64,000 nt of DNA from positions 496,001 to 560,000 of the forward strand of contig CAWHXW010000004.1 in NCBI GenBank assembly GCA_963833465.1. Direction: 5' to 3'. The first letter of the stretch is position 1; each line of letters begins with the position of its first letter. Positions 18,406 to 27,322 of this stretch are shown one piece after another. The notes under the pieces are model-generated. The model did not search any database. It was given only the letters and a program-made list of their open reading frames with translations, and was not told the DNA's origin. This DNA is from Fen-1298 sp963833465. Lineage in GTDB: Bacteria > Bacteroidota > Ignavibacteria > UBA10030. The position numbers and the translations under genes were made by a program.

Positions 18406-19848
18406 TTATTCTACAGGAAAATATGTTTGAAGAAAACCAATCATTTTATTCCATGAATCAATTTGTGCAGCAGAATTCTCTGAATCTTTACCTCCCACTG
18501 CTACTTGCTGATATTTATAATCTATAGTTGGCATAAGATCAGGTGCCAAAAAAATAAGATGCCCGGCATTATCATAATATAAGCACTCAATTTGATGTTC
18601 AAATTTTAAACTATCTAATCGATTTTTCATCATCTGGCACATATCATAAGATGGCCATATTTTATCATCTTTCACTGCAACCAGTAAAATGGGACCGTTT
18701 ATTTTTTCAACTTCAATAAGTGCAGGGTCAATTTTTGATTTATCCTCAGTAATAATAGGTTTAAAGATTTCACGCATTTCTATCTGTTTAGATTTGAAGA
18801 TATATTTCCAAAAAAACGAAAAGCTAAAGCTACACTTAAGGTAAGGAAGATCTTTACCATTTAATGTCCATGATGATTTACTAATAAAACTAGGTCCATC
18901 AGGTATTCCCTGCCATCTAACATTACTTGGTACGAATGCTATTGCACCTTTAATATCTCTACGCATGGATGCCACCAATAAAGCTGCTTCTCCACCTTTT
19001 GAAACGCCTACAATTACAATCTTGGCAGTATCAATGAATTGTTTTTCTTTGGCCCAATCAATTGAGTTGAAAAAATACTCAACAGGTATTCTTTCAAGAT
19101 TCTTTGGAAGATTTTCCATACCAAAATAACCTAAGGCCAGTACCGCATAACCATGAGAAGAAACTATTTTAGCACGATCATCTACTTCTCTCATTCCACC
19201 ATTCGAACCACCTAACATAATAATAAGTGGTACGTTTTGTTTGTTTTTGGGATAATAGAAATTTGCAACCATATCTTTATTTCTTATTTCCTCACAATAA
19301 ATATCAGGTGTTTCTAAAATTAACTGAAGTTCATCTTTTGATATTATTTTTCCGTCTACTTCTAATTGAAAATATATCGTATTCAATTTCAGACTTTTTA
19401 TTTCAAATGGTAACTCTTCATTTATATAGGTTGGTTTTGTCATAGACCAAAAAATACCCAACGAATCGACACCTGAATAAGTTGCTGATATTGGTTTATC
19501 TTTATTTAGTTGTATTTGTCCTTTGCTATCAGTCTTAAAGCAGGCAAATGAATAAATAAGATCTTCCCAATTTCTACGATAGGCATGTAATGTAATACTC
19601 TTATTTTGTGGCAAATTATCTAACTTGACATTAATGAAAGTACCCATCAACACTTCATTAAAGGGTTTTATTTTTATGCAATCCTCAAAGTTTGTTGTAT
19701 CCTCTTTTATTTTAATAAATCTTGAAAATACCGAATCTCTTAATTCGGCAAACTTCATACTTTCTATTTTCTGTGATGCTTCAAAACTGCAAGAAGTCAA
19801 GATAAAAGTCAGAATAAAAATCATAATACCTAATATTGTGTTTTTCAT
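18406..19848 (-). CDS. BAAT/acyl-CoA thioesterase-like alpha/beta hydrolase lipoprotein
   Basis: 480 residues from the ATG at 19848, which has AAAGGA upstream; an in-frame start 12 codons earlier is unsupported. A lipoprotein signal (IMIFILTFILTSC) comes first, then an N-terminal beta domain like that of acyl-CoA:amino-acid N-acyltransferases, then the BAAT C-terminal hydrolase domain. That domain carries the nucleophile elbow GVSKGGEAAL, the acid in LVAVKDDKIWPS and the histidine in NAGHLIF. Family members cleave acyl-CoA or transfer acyl groups; here the elbow has serine rather than the cysteine of acyltransferases, suggesting a hydrolase. The substrate is unknown. It sits downstream of a two-gene regulator/membrane unit. 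Confidence 0.8.
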   Translation of the reverse strand: MKNTILGIMIFILTFILTSCSFEASQKIESMKFAELRDSVFSRFIKIKEDTTNFEDCIKIKPFNEVLMGTFINVKLDNLPQNKSITLHAYRRNWEDLIYSFACFKTDSKGQIQLNKDKPISATYSGVDSLGIFWSMTKPTYINEELPFEIKSLKLNTIYFQLEVDGKIISKDELQLILETPDIYCEEIRNKDMVANFYYPKNKQNVPLIIMLGGSNGGMREVDDRAKIVSSHGYAVLALGYFGMENLPKNLERIPVEYFFNSIDWAKEKQFIDTAKIVIVGVSKGGEAALLVASMRRDIKGAIAFVPSNVRWQGIPDGPSFISKSSWTLNGKDLPYLKCSFSFSFFWKYIFKSKQIEMREIFKPIITEDKSKIDPALIEVEKINGPILLVAVKDDKIWPSYDMCQMMKNRLDSLKFEHQIECLYYDNAGHLIFLAPDLMPTIDYKYQQVAVGGKDSENSAAQIDSWNKMIGFLQTYFPVE

Positions 19849-19897
19849 ATTTAATCCTTTTAAGTAGTTAATAATATTAACCATATTGGCAAAAAAA

Positions 19898-20188
19898 TTA
19901 TTCTTTTGGATTTATATATTTTTTAAGATTATTTACATAATCCTCAAATGCTTTTATTCCTTTACTTGTAATTGATATGGTAGTATTTGGATAATTATTT
20001 TTAAAAGATTTTTTAACTTTAACATATTCCGCCTCCTGTAAATTTTTTATTTGGATACTTATATTGCCGGCTGCTGCCTTAGTAGTTTCTTTTATAAAAC
20101 TAAAATTAGCTTCATCAACTGTCATTAAAATAGAAACTATCGACAAACGAAGCTGCGAGTGTAATATGGGATCTAAATCTTTAAACAT
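19898..20188 (-). CDS. Small winged-helix transcriptional regulator
   Basis: 96 residues. It begins FKDLDPILHSQLRLSIVSILMTVDEANFSFIKETTKAAAGNISIQIKNL, the pattern of stand-alone winged-helix regulators of the HTH_34 type, and ends TTISITSKGIKAFEDYVNNLKKYI, the wing and last helix. The start overlaps the end of the membrane gene by eight bases, so the two are coupled. It probably binds the palindrome at 20818-20837 and controls this small operon. Confidence 0.82.
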   Translation of the reverse strand: MFKDLDPILHSQLRLSIVSILMTVDEANFSFIKETTKAAAGNISIQIKNLQEAEYVKVKKSFKNNYPNTTISITSKGIKAFEDYVNNLKKYINPKE

Positions 20189-20786
20189 TTTCTTCCCTAT
20201 TTGCCCTATTGAGTAATATCCCGGGAATTATCAATCCTACTAACGCTCCTAACATCAAGCTAAGCCCATAATAATCCGTATTAATTAAGAAAGTACCAAA
20301 TCCAATTAAATTCAGTAAGATACCGCCAATTGTAAGAGGTTTAAATTTGAGGGATATTCCAGTCATAATTATAAACAAAGCAAAGAGAATTAAAAATATT
20401 GGTGCAGCGGCTTTATCAAGTTGATGGCCAAAAATGAAACCTAATATCATAAGATTAAAACCAAACACCCATCCCATTGTTCTTATTATCCTTCCAATGA
20501 TAGTCGGTGGTATATTCTTCTTTTCTACTTTTCTCCTAACATATATAAATGTATAGATCCCCCCAAGCGGAAATAAAATACAAGTCCACATTATGTCAAA
20601 TATCTTGTATAATCCCAAAAATACAAGAACATACTGGCTTAAAAATACTGTGAACGTAATAGCTCCCCACAAAATAATTATGTGCCCATTTTCTTTAAAT
20701 CTTTGTTTAGTCTCTTCTATTGTTTTTGTAATTAATAAGAGACTTTCTTCAGGTGTTAAAGTTGTTTTGTCCATTGTTTTGTCCAT
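20181..20786 (-). CDS. Polytopic membrane protein paired with the HTH regulator
   Basis: 201 residues with about six hydrophobic segments after a charged N-terminal helix (TPEESLLLITKTIEETKQRFKENG). The first 15 bases are nearly duplicated (MDKT-MDKT), giving two possible starts (20786 or 20774). I do not recognise a named family; proteins like this often travel with small HTH_34-type regulators. Together they look like a regulator/sensor pair feeding the lipoprotein hydrolase gene downstream. Confidence 0.7.
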   Translation of the reverse strand: MDKTMDKTTLTPEESLLLITKTIEETKQRFKENGHIIILWGAITFTVFLSQYVLVFLGLYKIFDIMWTCILFPLGGIYTFIYVRRKVEKKNIPPTIIGRIIRTMGWVFGFNLMILGFIFGHQLDKAAAPIFLILFALFIIMTGISLKFKPLTIGGILLNLIGFGTFLINTDYYGLSLMLGALVGLIIPGILLNRANREENV

Positions 20787-20817
20787 TGTTTTATGTTTGA
20801 AAATAAATATTGATACT

Positions 20818-20837
20818 AATATTAACTAGTTAATATT
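20818..20837. promoter_or_regulatory. Perfect 20-bp palindrome, probable operator
   Basis: AATATTAACTAGTTAATATT is its own reverse complement. It lies 31 bases upstream of the start of the membrane protein/HTH operon. A partial second copy (ATTATTAACTAAATTAG) follows directly, and TACTAAT/ATTAGTA arms enclose the whole. Likely the binding site of the HTH protein at 19898-20188. Confidence 0.65.
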
Positions 20838-20957
20838 ATTAACTAAATTAGTATAATAATGAGTTAATGTCAATAGTTGTGTAAAAATATTTAAGGTGAT
20901 AATCATCCATACCTTGGACAAATGCACATCCACACCGGTTTCGCCAAATCAAGGAAA

Positions 20958-21097
20958 GGAGCTTCAAATATCCGATATTAATTCAGCGGAATTTCATCTA
21001 AAGGCATTTCTAAGACGTAATGCAATGTTGAGAGTAGAGAGAAGTGCGTGCCCCCGCTACATTCCGAACTCAGTCCACTTAGGACTGAGTTTTTTTT
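20958..21097 (+). repeat. Integration scar B: GGAGCTTCAAAT ... tRNA-Met tail + terminator
   Basis: GGAGCTTCAAAT at 20958-20969 is followed 81 bases later by CCCCCGCTAC (21051-21060), the last bases of tRNA-Met. A perfect terminator hairpin comes next: ACTCAGTCC/GGACTGAGT with an ACTTA loop and eight T residues, 21068-21097. It lies inside the 3' part of a recombinase remnant on the other strand. Confidence 0.6.
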
Positions 21098-21543
21098 CAT
21101 CATTTCGCCAATTTGAGGGATTGCTGCAGGAACCGGTTGAAAATAGAAGCGGACCATTTCCGTTTTCCTATCTATTGTAATAGTCTTGATACACTTCTGA
21201 AAAACAATCTTCTTAACATATAGAGAAGCTGTATCGAAATACCTTTCGAAATTCTGAATAAATGCATATATAGCTTCTTTGACCATTTGAACTTCCTGAG
21301 CACTATTTGCATTCTGTTTTTTGGCATTCAACTGTTCCATGAGTTCCCTTTCTTTGTCTTCAAGATCCTCAAGGCGTTTCATTAATGTATCAAGCTTGAC
21401 ACCGTTTGACCTGGACTCGATGGCTTCAACGATATTTTGAATTTTCATTTTTAATTCATCGAGCTGCCTCTCTGATCTCTACGTTCTGACCGTTCAACCT
21501 GAGGCTCTTTTTTAAACATGAGATCAAGGTATTGTTCAATCCG
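20978..21543 (-). pseudogene. Large serine recombinase, C-terminal remnant
   Basis: Only the C-terminal third of a recombinase-family protein remains. The first piece (ERIEQYLDLMFKKEPQVER, from about 21543) is out of frame with the rest by an indel near 21460. The main frame gives a long coiled coil (LDTLMKRLEDLEDKERELMEQL) and the usual closing part (YFDTASLYVKKIVFQKCIKTITI, then MVRFYFQPVPA). The resolvase catalytic domain and zinc ribbon are absent. The frame then runs through the tRNA-tail scar. It abuts the stop codon of the kinase gene, so a rearrangement joined the two. It is the likely source of the integration scars here. Confidence 0.75.
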
Positions 21544-21544
21544 C

Positions 21545-22990
21545 TCAAGATGTAACAGCTAATTCATTCTCTTTCACCAGTTGTTTCGAGATTCCGAAAC
21601 GATGTTCCTGAAATAAAAACTTCGGCTTTGCCTCGATGAATCCCTTCTTTTTATCCCACGACGTATCATCATCGAGCAAGACACGTGCATTGAAATCCGT
21701 GAAAGGATTTGAATCGGACCACAAATTCTTAAGCCTGCTAATAACTTTCTCATCTCCGAGCATCACTTTGCATAAGATGTAATTATTAAGGAAACAATTG
21801 ATATTTTTCCGGAATCCACTTTCACATAGATCCGCTGCCTGTTGGTATCTGTTAGTTTCATAATAGCACGCGATGAGAAGGTTAAGCGCCTCAGTATCAG
21901 AAGAATAACGATGAAGATGATCCGACAATAAGGATATTGCTTGGGCATACCGCTTTTCTTCAAGCATAATCCAGCCAAGTTCCTTTTGCACCTCAGCTCG
22001 CTGATTTAATTGCCGTGCCTTCTCAAAATATTTTTGGGACTCCTTGACTCGGTTCATCTGAACATTCATTTTTCCGGCTACGAGTAATCCTCTTATGCAA
22101 TCGGGATTAGACCGCAAAGAATCGTCAATTGCATATTTTGCTTCATTCCACTTTCGCCTCAATAAGAGCTTTTCTGCTTTTCGGGCATACTCGTCTGCTT
22201 CAACCTTGTTTACATCCAATAGGAATGGTGCACTTTTCGATACAAGCGCTTCCTTAAAATCTTTCATTGATTGAAAGCGCAATTCAGGAGATGGATGCAT
22301 CGCTTTTAATAATATATCTTGAATCCATTCGGGGAGATCATACGGAATACAACTACGATTCACCTTTGATTCATATAGTTCATTTCCCTTCTTTCCATAG
22401 AATGGATTTGTCCCGGTCATCATTTCTAATAATGTCACAGCTAAACTATACACATCCGCGCGAGGATCGCGGACTGAAATATAGTCCGATGTCCAATATT
22501 CTGGAGGCATATACGAAAGAGTACCAAGGTTTTTATTTGCAACTCCAAAATCTCCAATCTTTATTTTTGATCCATCAGCCACAAAAAGGTTTTCTGGTTT
22601 AATATCATGATGAATAATACCTTTTGAGTGGACATACTCTAAAACTTCTGCAAGTTCTATTCCATACTTACATATTTCATCGGGATTTTGTTTCTTCCCA
22701 GGAAATATTCGCTCTCGAAGATTACCTTTCGAACAATACTCCATTACCAGGTGCAGTTTATTGTCTTGTTCAAAATGATGATAAAATGTAACTATGGAAG
22801 GATGGGCAAGTTTTGATAGAAACTCCATCTCAGTTATGAGGTCTTTCTGAACACCTTGATCGGTTTCACTAAGGATTTTGATTGCAACAAACCTATCTCT
22901 TAGCAATGTATCTTTTGCAAGAAACACTTTTCCAAAACCACCTGACCCAAGTTCTTTTATAATTTCGTATTTGTTGTCGAGCAAGCCCAC
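21545..22990 (-). CDS. Serine/threonine protein kinase with TPR-like C-terminal half
   Basis: 481 residues. Hanks-type kinase domain (about 8-250): glycine loop ELGSGGFGKV, catalytic lysine in VAIKIL (38), catalytic loop HHDIKPEN (127-134), DFG (147-149), and a PPEYW segment in the activation region. The C-terminal half (about 265-410) has tandem helical repeats (AEKLLLRRKWNEAKYAIDDSL, then YFEKARQLNQRAEVQKELGWIML) like TPRs. No membrane segment is present, so it is probably cytoplasmic. The start codon is GTG without a clear ribosome binding site. The C-terminus ends exactly where the recombinase remnant begins, so it may be slightly truncated or altered. Confidence 0.9.
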   Translation of the reverse strand: MGLLDNKYEIIKELGSGGFGKVFLAKDTLLRDRFVAIKILSETDQGVQKDLITEMEFLSKLAHPSIVTFYHHFEQDNKLHLVMEYCSKGNLRERIFPGKKQNPDEICKYGIELAEVLEYVHSKGIIHHDIKPENLFVADGSKIKIGDFGVANKNLGTLSYMPPEYWTSDYISVRDPRADVYSLAVTLLEMMTGTNPFYGKKGNELYESKVNRSCIPYDLPEWIQDILLKAMHPSPELRFQSMKDFKEALVSKSAPFLLDVNKVEADEYARKAEKLLLRRKWNEAKYAIDDSLRSNPDCIRGLLVAGKMNVQMNRVKESQKYFEKARQLNQRAEVQKELGWIMLEEKRYAQAISLLSDHLHRYSSDTEALNLLIACYYETNRYQQAADLCESGFRKNINCFLNNYILCKVMLGDEKVISRLKNLWSDSNPFTDFNARVLLDDDTSWDKKKGFIEAKPKFLFQEHRFGISKQLVKENELAVTS

Positions 22991-23052
22991 AATGCGATTC
23001 TATTTAACGCGTACACAAGGATATTGGAAGATGAAAGATTTGCGAGGGATTT

Positions 23053-23238
23053 TCAATCTTCCGCGAACTTTTTGATTGCCTCGTAATATTTCACAATCGC
23101 CTTCGCTTTGTTCTTCCCAAACGACATCCAATGCCATGTGGTCTCTGGATTCGGATTATCTACAGTTGGGATGCGTATGATCGGCTTGCCCTGATATTCG
23201 CCGATGGTGGGTTGAATCTCTTTCTTTTCTTCTTCCAA
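23053..23238 (-). CDS. Small hypothetical protein of the defence locus
   Basis: 61 residues: an acidic N-terminus, a short strand part (GKPIIRIPTVDNP) and a final helix (FGKNKAKAIVKYYEAIKKFAED). The pattern of a strand followed by FGKxKAKxIxxxxEAIKKF resembles small accessory proteins often seen beside restriction-modification genes, but I cannot name it. It lies 12 bases downstream of the Doc-like gene on the same strand. Confidence 0.6.
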   Translation of the reverse strand: MEEEKKEIQPTIGEYQGKPIIRIPTVDNPNPETTWHWMSFGKNKAKAIVKYYEAIKKFAED

Positions 23239-23249
23239 TTGATCTTCTC

Positions 23250-23696
23250 CTAAGGATTTACATCTTCTTTTATCGCATCGTATAATTTTAATTTTAGATC
23301 TTCTGGATAGTCCGGTTCATAAATGATGGAAGTGATTATTTCCTTGAGAAAATCTTTATCAATCTTTCCTGCTGCTACGTGATAACTGATATTTTCCATT
23401 TCTTGAATAAACCGGCGTACGATAAATACATAACCGTTTAAAAGAAGAAACTGAGCACCAAGCGAGATAGCTATTCTTTTATTTCCATCAGAAAAACAAT
23501 GGAATTTGTTGGCCGAAAAAACTAAGTGAGTCAATTTATCAACAAAAGAGGGATAGTAGTCATCGTTTTGAATATGTGCGAGAACACTTTCCAATTTACC
23601 GGCATCAATAACTGATAAAAAACCACCGCCACTTACTTGAACAGTTAATCGATGCGTTTCAATCGCCTGATCAATATCGATGTAAACAACATTCAT
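23250..23696 (-). CDS. Doc-like death-on-curing (Fic fold) protein
   Basis: 148 residues. The Doc-type motif HCFSDGNKR (residues 66-74; consensus HxFxDxNKR) marks it as a death-on-curing toxin relative. Doc of phage P1 phosphorylates elongation factor Tu. It overlaps the upstream DNA-binding gene by four bases, the usual sign of a coupled pair, and that protein may serve as antitoxin or regulator. The motif looks intact. Confidence 0.85.
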   Translation of the reverse strand: MNVVYIDIDQAIETHRLTVQVSGGGFLSVIDAGKLESVLAHIQNDDYYPSFVDKLTHLVFSANKFHCFSDGNKRIAISLGAQFLLLNGYVFIVRRFIQEMENISYHVAAGKIDKDFLKEIITSIIYEPDYPEDLKLKLYDAIKEDVNP

Positions 23697-24712
23697 TGTC
23701 TGTCTTTCAGGCGTTTGAATACCTCGGACATTTCCTCCAATCGGGCAGAAAGATCCTTGCTCTTTTCTCCAAGAAACCTCTCAAAATCTGTGGGTGGAAT
23801 AGCATTAATATATTCTTTCAGGCGGATATGCAATGCTTCTCTAAATCCAAGATCACGGCTGGCCATTTTTGTCCGGGCATCTTGTATCTGTGGAAGCCAA
23901 AGACGTTGTGATTCAAATTCTGCGAAAAGCTTATCTACCTCTAATGGAGTGAGTTTACGACTTAACTTTACAGATTCATTCTTTATAACCTCAGCAAATC
24001 CGACCTCGAAGCTCGAAATCAGGAGCAGCACTTCTGCGTACATCGTTTCACGGACATTTTCTTTGCTATGAAGCTTCAGAATTTGCCGGTAATCCTGAGA
24101 GTTTTCTTTAAATATGCTTTTGTATATTTTATCGGTATAAATTGGATATTTTGCTTTCCCCATTTCAACATAATCGCGCAAAGCATCGGTGAATTCCTTA
24201 CGGTAATCTTCTCCACTAAGAAAATTGACAACAAAGTCCTCATCCCTTTGATTAATATATTTGGTCCTTCCACCAGTCTTTTTATTGACCGTATCAATCA
24301 TAATGTCCAAAATTACGCCGCGGAGGGTTTTTGCACGATCACTTTCGGTTAAAAGCATTGCTAAGTCTAAGAATGCACGGAAGTTAAAGACTCCTACTTG
24401 AGAGGCAACGCTAACGACATTCATGTCGTTAGCATCCCCTGATTTCAGTGTTAACTTGAATTCCTTCAATCGGTTACCACGTAAGACTTCATACCCGTTT
24501 GTTGATAGCTCTTCTGTATTATTTTCTATGTATCTATCAATAGTTCTTGGTGCAACTTCAAAGAATTTGGCAAGCTGATCTATCAAAAACTTGATTTCTC
24601 CCTCAAACATGCTCCCACTTATTCCGGTCGCTGTTCGGACTTCTTCGATAGCATACGGATTGTTCAGTATATTTTGCCGGTCTATCTTCGAAGTTATTAA
24701 ATCTTTACCCAT
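23693..24712 (-). CDS. DNA-binding protein paired with Doc-like toxin
   Basis: 339 residues. An N-terminal helix-turn-helix-like part (FLIDQLAKFFEVAPRTIDRYIENNTEELSTNGYEVL, about 42-77) is followed by a helical region containing TLRGVILDIMIDTVNKKTGG, YRKEFTDALRDYVEMG and YTDKIYKSIF. This composition fits the DNA-binding proteins commonly encoded beside Fic/Doc genes in type I restriction loci. The exact activity is unproven. The four-base overlap with the Doc-like gene suggests a toxin-regulator module. Confidence 0.72.
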   Translation of the reverse strand: MGKDLITSKIDRQNILNNPYAIEEVRTATGISGSMFEGEIKFLIDQLAKFFEVAPRTIDRYIENNTEELSTNGYEVLRGNRLKEFKLTLKSGDANDMNVVSVASQVGVFNFRAFLDLAMLLTESDRAKTLRGVILDIMIDTVNKKTGGRTKYINQRDEDFVVNFLSGEDYRKEFTDALRDYVEMGKAKYPIYTDKIYKSIFKENSQDYRQILKLHSKENVRETMYAEVLLLISSFEVGFAEVIKNESVKLSRKLTPLEVDKLFAEFESQRLWLPQIQDARTKMASRDLGFREALHIRLKEYINAIPPTDFERFLGEKSKDLSARLEEMSEVFKRLKDRQ

Positions 24713-24776
24713 ATTAAACCTCTTATGATTCTCTATTCTTGTTTGATACTTCCTCGGCCGCCTTCTCTATTCTTAT

Positions 24777-24803
24777 TGTCATACCCGCGAAAGCGGGTAT
24801 CTT
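24777..24803. repeat. Palindromic dispersed repeat (hairpin)
   Basis: ATACCCGC-GAAA-GCGGGTAT is a perfect stem with a GAAA loop inside GTCATACCCGCGAAAGC. It forms the last codons of the truncated gene at 24779-24982. Hairpin repeats of this type are typically dispersed in multiple genomic copies; only one is seen here. Confidence 0.6.
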
Positions 24804-24982
24804 ATCCCTTTCGATTCAAGGATGCTAAGTTTTCTTTTAAGTTTGTCAGCTCCGGCTGCAAATTCTCCACCGGACTGTACGCCTAATTTGCGTTTTACAA
24901 AAACTTGATGATATTTCTTGAGGAGGAATTCGTTCCGTATCCAATTTTCAACATCTTTTGTTGCTATTGTTGGGTCTGCCAT
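24779..24982 (-). pseudogene. Truncated protein of the restriction locus
   Basis: 67 residues: MADPTIATKDVENWIRNEFL...VFVKRKLGVQSGGEF. This resembles the start of longer restriction-locus accessory proteins (WIR-E-L, then a SGGxF motif). It is cut short and ends in residues (GIRYPLSRV) encoded by the hairpin repeat at 24777-24803. Most likely a remnant after insertion or deletion at the repeat. Confidence 0.45.
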
Positions 24983-25034
24983 ATTCTAATCGTTTCTCAA
25001 AAACACTTCTTCCAATTATTTTTTCCTCAATGCA

Positions 25035-25766
25035 TCAATTGTCCTTTTTCTCCAACAACTCCGCCAACACCACCCATTTCCCTTCGGGGTTTTGATACTT
25101 CCAGAATCGCCAGCCGTTGACCGTGCTTCTATCGATAACGGAGACACCTGCAGAAGAGGGAGAATTAAACAATTTTCCATTGAGCAGTATTTTCCCTTGC
25201 TCGTCGATGGTGGCAATGATTTCCTTCCCTTTGTAAGTCGCCTTTATTTGAGCACCAGGAGAAAGAAGCTTATGCAAAACAAGACCTTTGGGATATTTGT
25301 GCGGGGCAGTTAATTGTTTTAGTTTCTTCATCTTCTTTGTCTTTGTCGTTCCAAGAATTTTTTCAATACGTGCCTTACTTTTTGATTTTATAAGCATTTC
25401 AAGTTCGGGCTTAATATTATTTGCGATGGCAAATTTACCTTTTTGAATATTGCCATTTGGTTTAGCGATATGGATTAAAAGAGCTTCAAGTTCTTTCAAA
25501 TGCTCCGGGCGATGAACAAGAAACAGACTGAACGTATTCCATTCTTTAGCATGTTTATCTTTGAGATGATATTTTACCCGGTTTCGCAAATCTTTTGCCA
25601 GTCCAATATAATAGAGACGCTCTTTTTGATAGAGTGCATACACTCCTTGACGTTTACCGATGAGCGAAGTTATCTCATCGTAATAGTCATTGAACACTTC
25701 TCTATTTATATGTTTAAGCGAGCCTGATATAAGGCCTTTTAGTTGAAGGGTAATGGCAGTTGGCAT
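25035..25766 (-). CDS. GIY-YIG nuclease-domain protein with C-terminal DNA-binding-like domain
   Basis: 243 residues. The GIY-YIG core is at about 37-100: GVYALYQKERLYYIGLAKDLRNRVKYHLKDKH, with the downstream ELEALLIHIAKPNGN strand carrying the expected glutamate. A lysine-rich linker follows, then a C-terminal domain (about 160-240: KGLVLHKLLSPGAQIKATYKG, then SPSSAGVSVIDRSTVNGWRFW) resembling the small domains found at the end of restriction-associated proteins. It probably cuts or nicks DNA. It lies just downstream of hsdM (55 bases), within the type I locus. Confidence 0.8.
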   Translation of the reverse strand: MPTAITLQLKGLISGSLKHINREVFNDYYDEITSLIGKRQGVYALYQKERLYYIGLAKDLRNRVKYHLKDKHAKEWNTFSLFLVHRPEHLKELEALLIHIAKPNGNIQKGKFAIANNIKPELEMLIKSKSKARIEKILGTTKTKKMKKLKQLTAPHKYPKGLVLHKLLSPGAQIKATYKGKEIIATIDEQGKILLNGKLFNSPSSAGVSVIDRSTVNGWRFWKYQNPEGKWVVLAELLEKKDN

Positions 25767-25821
25767 TTTAACCTCATTTCAATTGAAATGAATATTTCAG
25801 TTTTCTAAAGTACCATTTAAA

Positions 25822-27309
25822 TTATTCTTTCCCATTCAGCGATGTGATAATCTCTTTAAAGTTCTCCAGCCCCGCTTCCAAATTTTCTACGATCTCTATT
25901 GCAAGAACATCCGGATCGGGAAGATTATCAAGATCGGCTAATGATTTGTCCTTGATCCACGTAATATCGAGACTTGTTTTATCGCGACTGATAATTTCAT
26001 CGTATGTAAACTTCCGCCAGCGTCCGTCCGGATTTGATTCGCTCCAGGTTGCTTTTCGTTTGTTCCGATTCTTCGGATTATAGCAATCAATAAATTCCTT
26101 TAAGTCTTCAAACTGCATCCGGTTTTTTTTGAGTGTGTGGTGCGTGTTGGTCCGGTAATCGAAAATCCACACATCTTTTGTCCACGGTTCTTTTGCTGCG
26201 GGTTTGTTGTCAAAGAACAGTACATTTGCTTTAACACCGTTCGCATAAAATATTCCTGTTGATAAACGCAAAATAGTGTGCAGATCGGTTTTATCTAATA
26301 ATTGTTTGCGGACAGTTTCGCCTGCGCCTCCTTCAAACAAGACATTATCCGGCACAACAACCGCGGCTTTGCCGTCCGTTTTTAACATTGTGCGGATGTG
26401 CTGGACAAAATTTAATTGCTTGTTGCTTGTCGTGACCCAGAAATCCTGACGATTGTAGGTAAGCTCCTCTTTTTCCTGCTCTCCTTCTTCATTGGTAAAT
26501 GTCATACTGCTTTTCTTGCCAAACGGAGGATTTGCCAGCACATAATCGAATGTTTTGGATGGAGAAGAAACCAGCGCATCGGCGGATGAGATAAAGTTTT
26601 CGCTGTCGATATCGCCGATGTTGTGCAGGAACAGGTTCATCAGTGCGAGGCGGCGTGTACTTGCCACGATTTCATTGCCGTAGAATGTGTTATATTTCAA
26701 ATACTTCCTTTGCTCTTTGTCTAAATCTTGAGCGGAGAGAAAATCATACGCTGCAAGGAAGAATCCGCCAGTGCCGCACGCGGGATCGGCGATGGTCTTT
26801 TTCGGTTCGGGACGAATACATTGCACCATAGCTTTAATGAGCGCGCGCGGTGTAAAGTATTGCCCGGCTCCGCTTTTTGTATCTTCCGCGTTTTTCTCCA
26901 GCAGCCCTTCGTAGATTTCCCCTTTCACATCTGCCGCCATGGTGCTCCATTGCTCTTTGTCTATCAGATCGATAAGACGTGAAAGTTTTGCGGGGTCCTG
27001 AATTTTGTTCTGGCTCTTTGTAAATATCTGACCGAGAATATTCTTTTCTTTGGCAAGATCGCGCAGCAGGTTGTTGTAATGCGTTTCCAATGCTGCGCCT
27101 TTAGGTGTTGTTAATTTGTCCCAAGTGTATTCTTTGGGGATGGGTAGTTTTCTGTTATACGGCGGTTTGCTGTACTCATCTGCCATTTTGAGAAAGAGCA
27201 GGTACGTGAGTTGTTCAAGGTAATCTCCATACCCAACGCCGTCATCGCGGAGTGTGTTACAGAACGACCAGACTTTTTGAACAATACTTGATGTGTTTTC
27301 GTTACTCAT
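25822..27309 (-). CDS. hsdM: Type I restriction-modification system methyltransferase subunit HsdM
   Basis: 495 residues from ATG at 27309; the frame is open 15 codons further upstream, but those codons come from a dispersed repeat. An N-terminal helical domain (VQKVWSFCNTLRDDGVGYGDYLEQLTYLLFLKMADE) is followed by the N6-adenine methyltransferase fold with DPACGTGGF (about 175-183, SAM binding) and NPPF (about 260-263, catalytic). It methylates adenine in the site read by HsdS, protecting host DNA. hsdS lies upstream, separated by inserted GIY-YIG genes and repeats. Confidence 0.95.
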   Translation of the reverse strand: MSNENTSSIVQKVWSFCNTLRDDGVGYGDYLEQLTYLLFLKMADEYSKPPYNRKLPIPKEYTWDKLTTPKGAALETHYNNLLRDLAKEKNILGQIFTKSQNKIQDPAKLSRLIDLIDKEQWSTMAADVKGEIYEGLLEKNAEDTKSGAGQYFTPRALIKAMVQCIRPEPKKTIADPACGTGGFFLAAYDFLSAQDLDKEQRKYLKYNTFYGNEIVASTRRLALMNLFLHNIGDIDSENFISSADALVSSPSKTFDYVLANPPFGKKSSMTFTNEEGEQEKEELTYNRQDFWVTTSNKQLNFVQHIRTMLKTDGKAAVVVPDNVLFEGGAGETVRKQLLDKTDLHTILRLSTGIFYANGVKANVLFFDNKPAAKEPWTKDVWIFDYRTNTHHTLKKNRMQFEDLKEFIDCYNPKNRNKRKATWSESNPDGRWRKFTYDEIISRDKTSLDITWIKDKSLADLDNLPDPDVLAIEIVENLEAGLENFKEIITSLNGKE

Positions 27310-27322
27310 AAATTTCTTTCTA

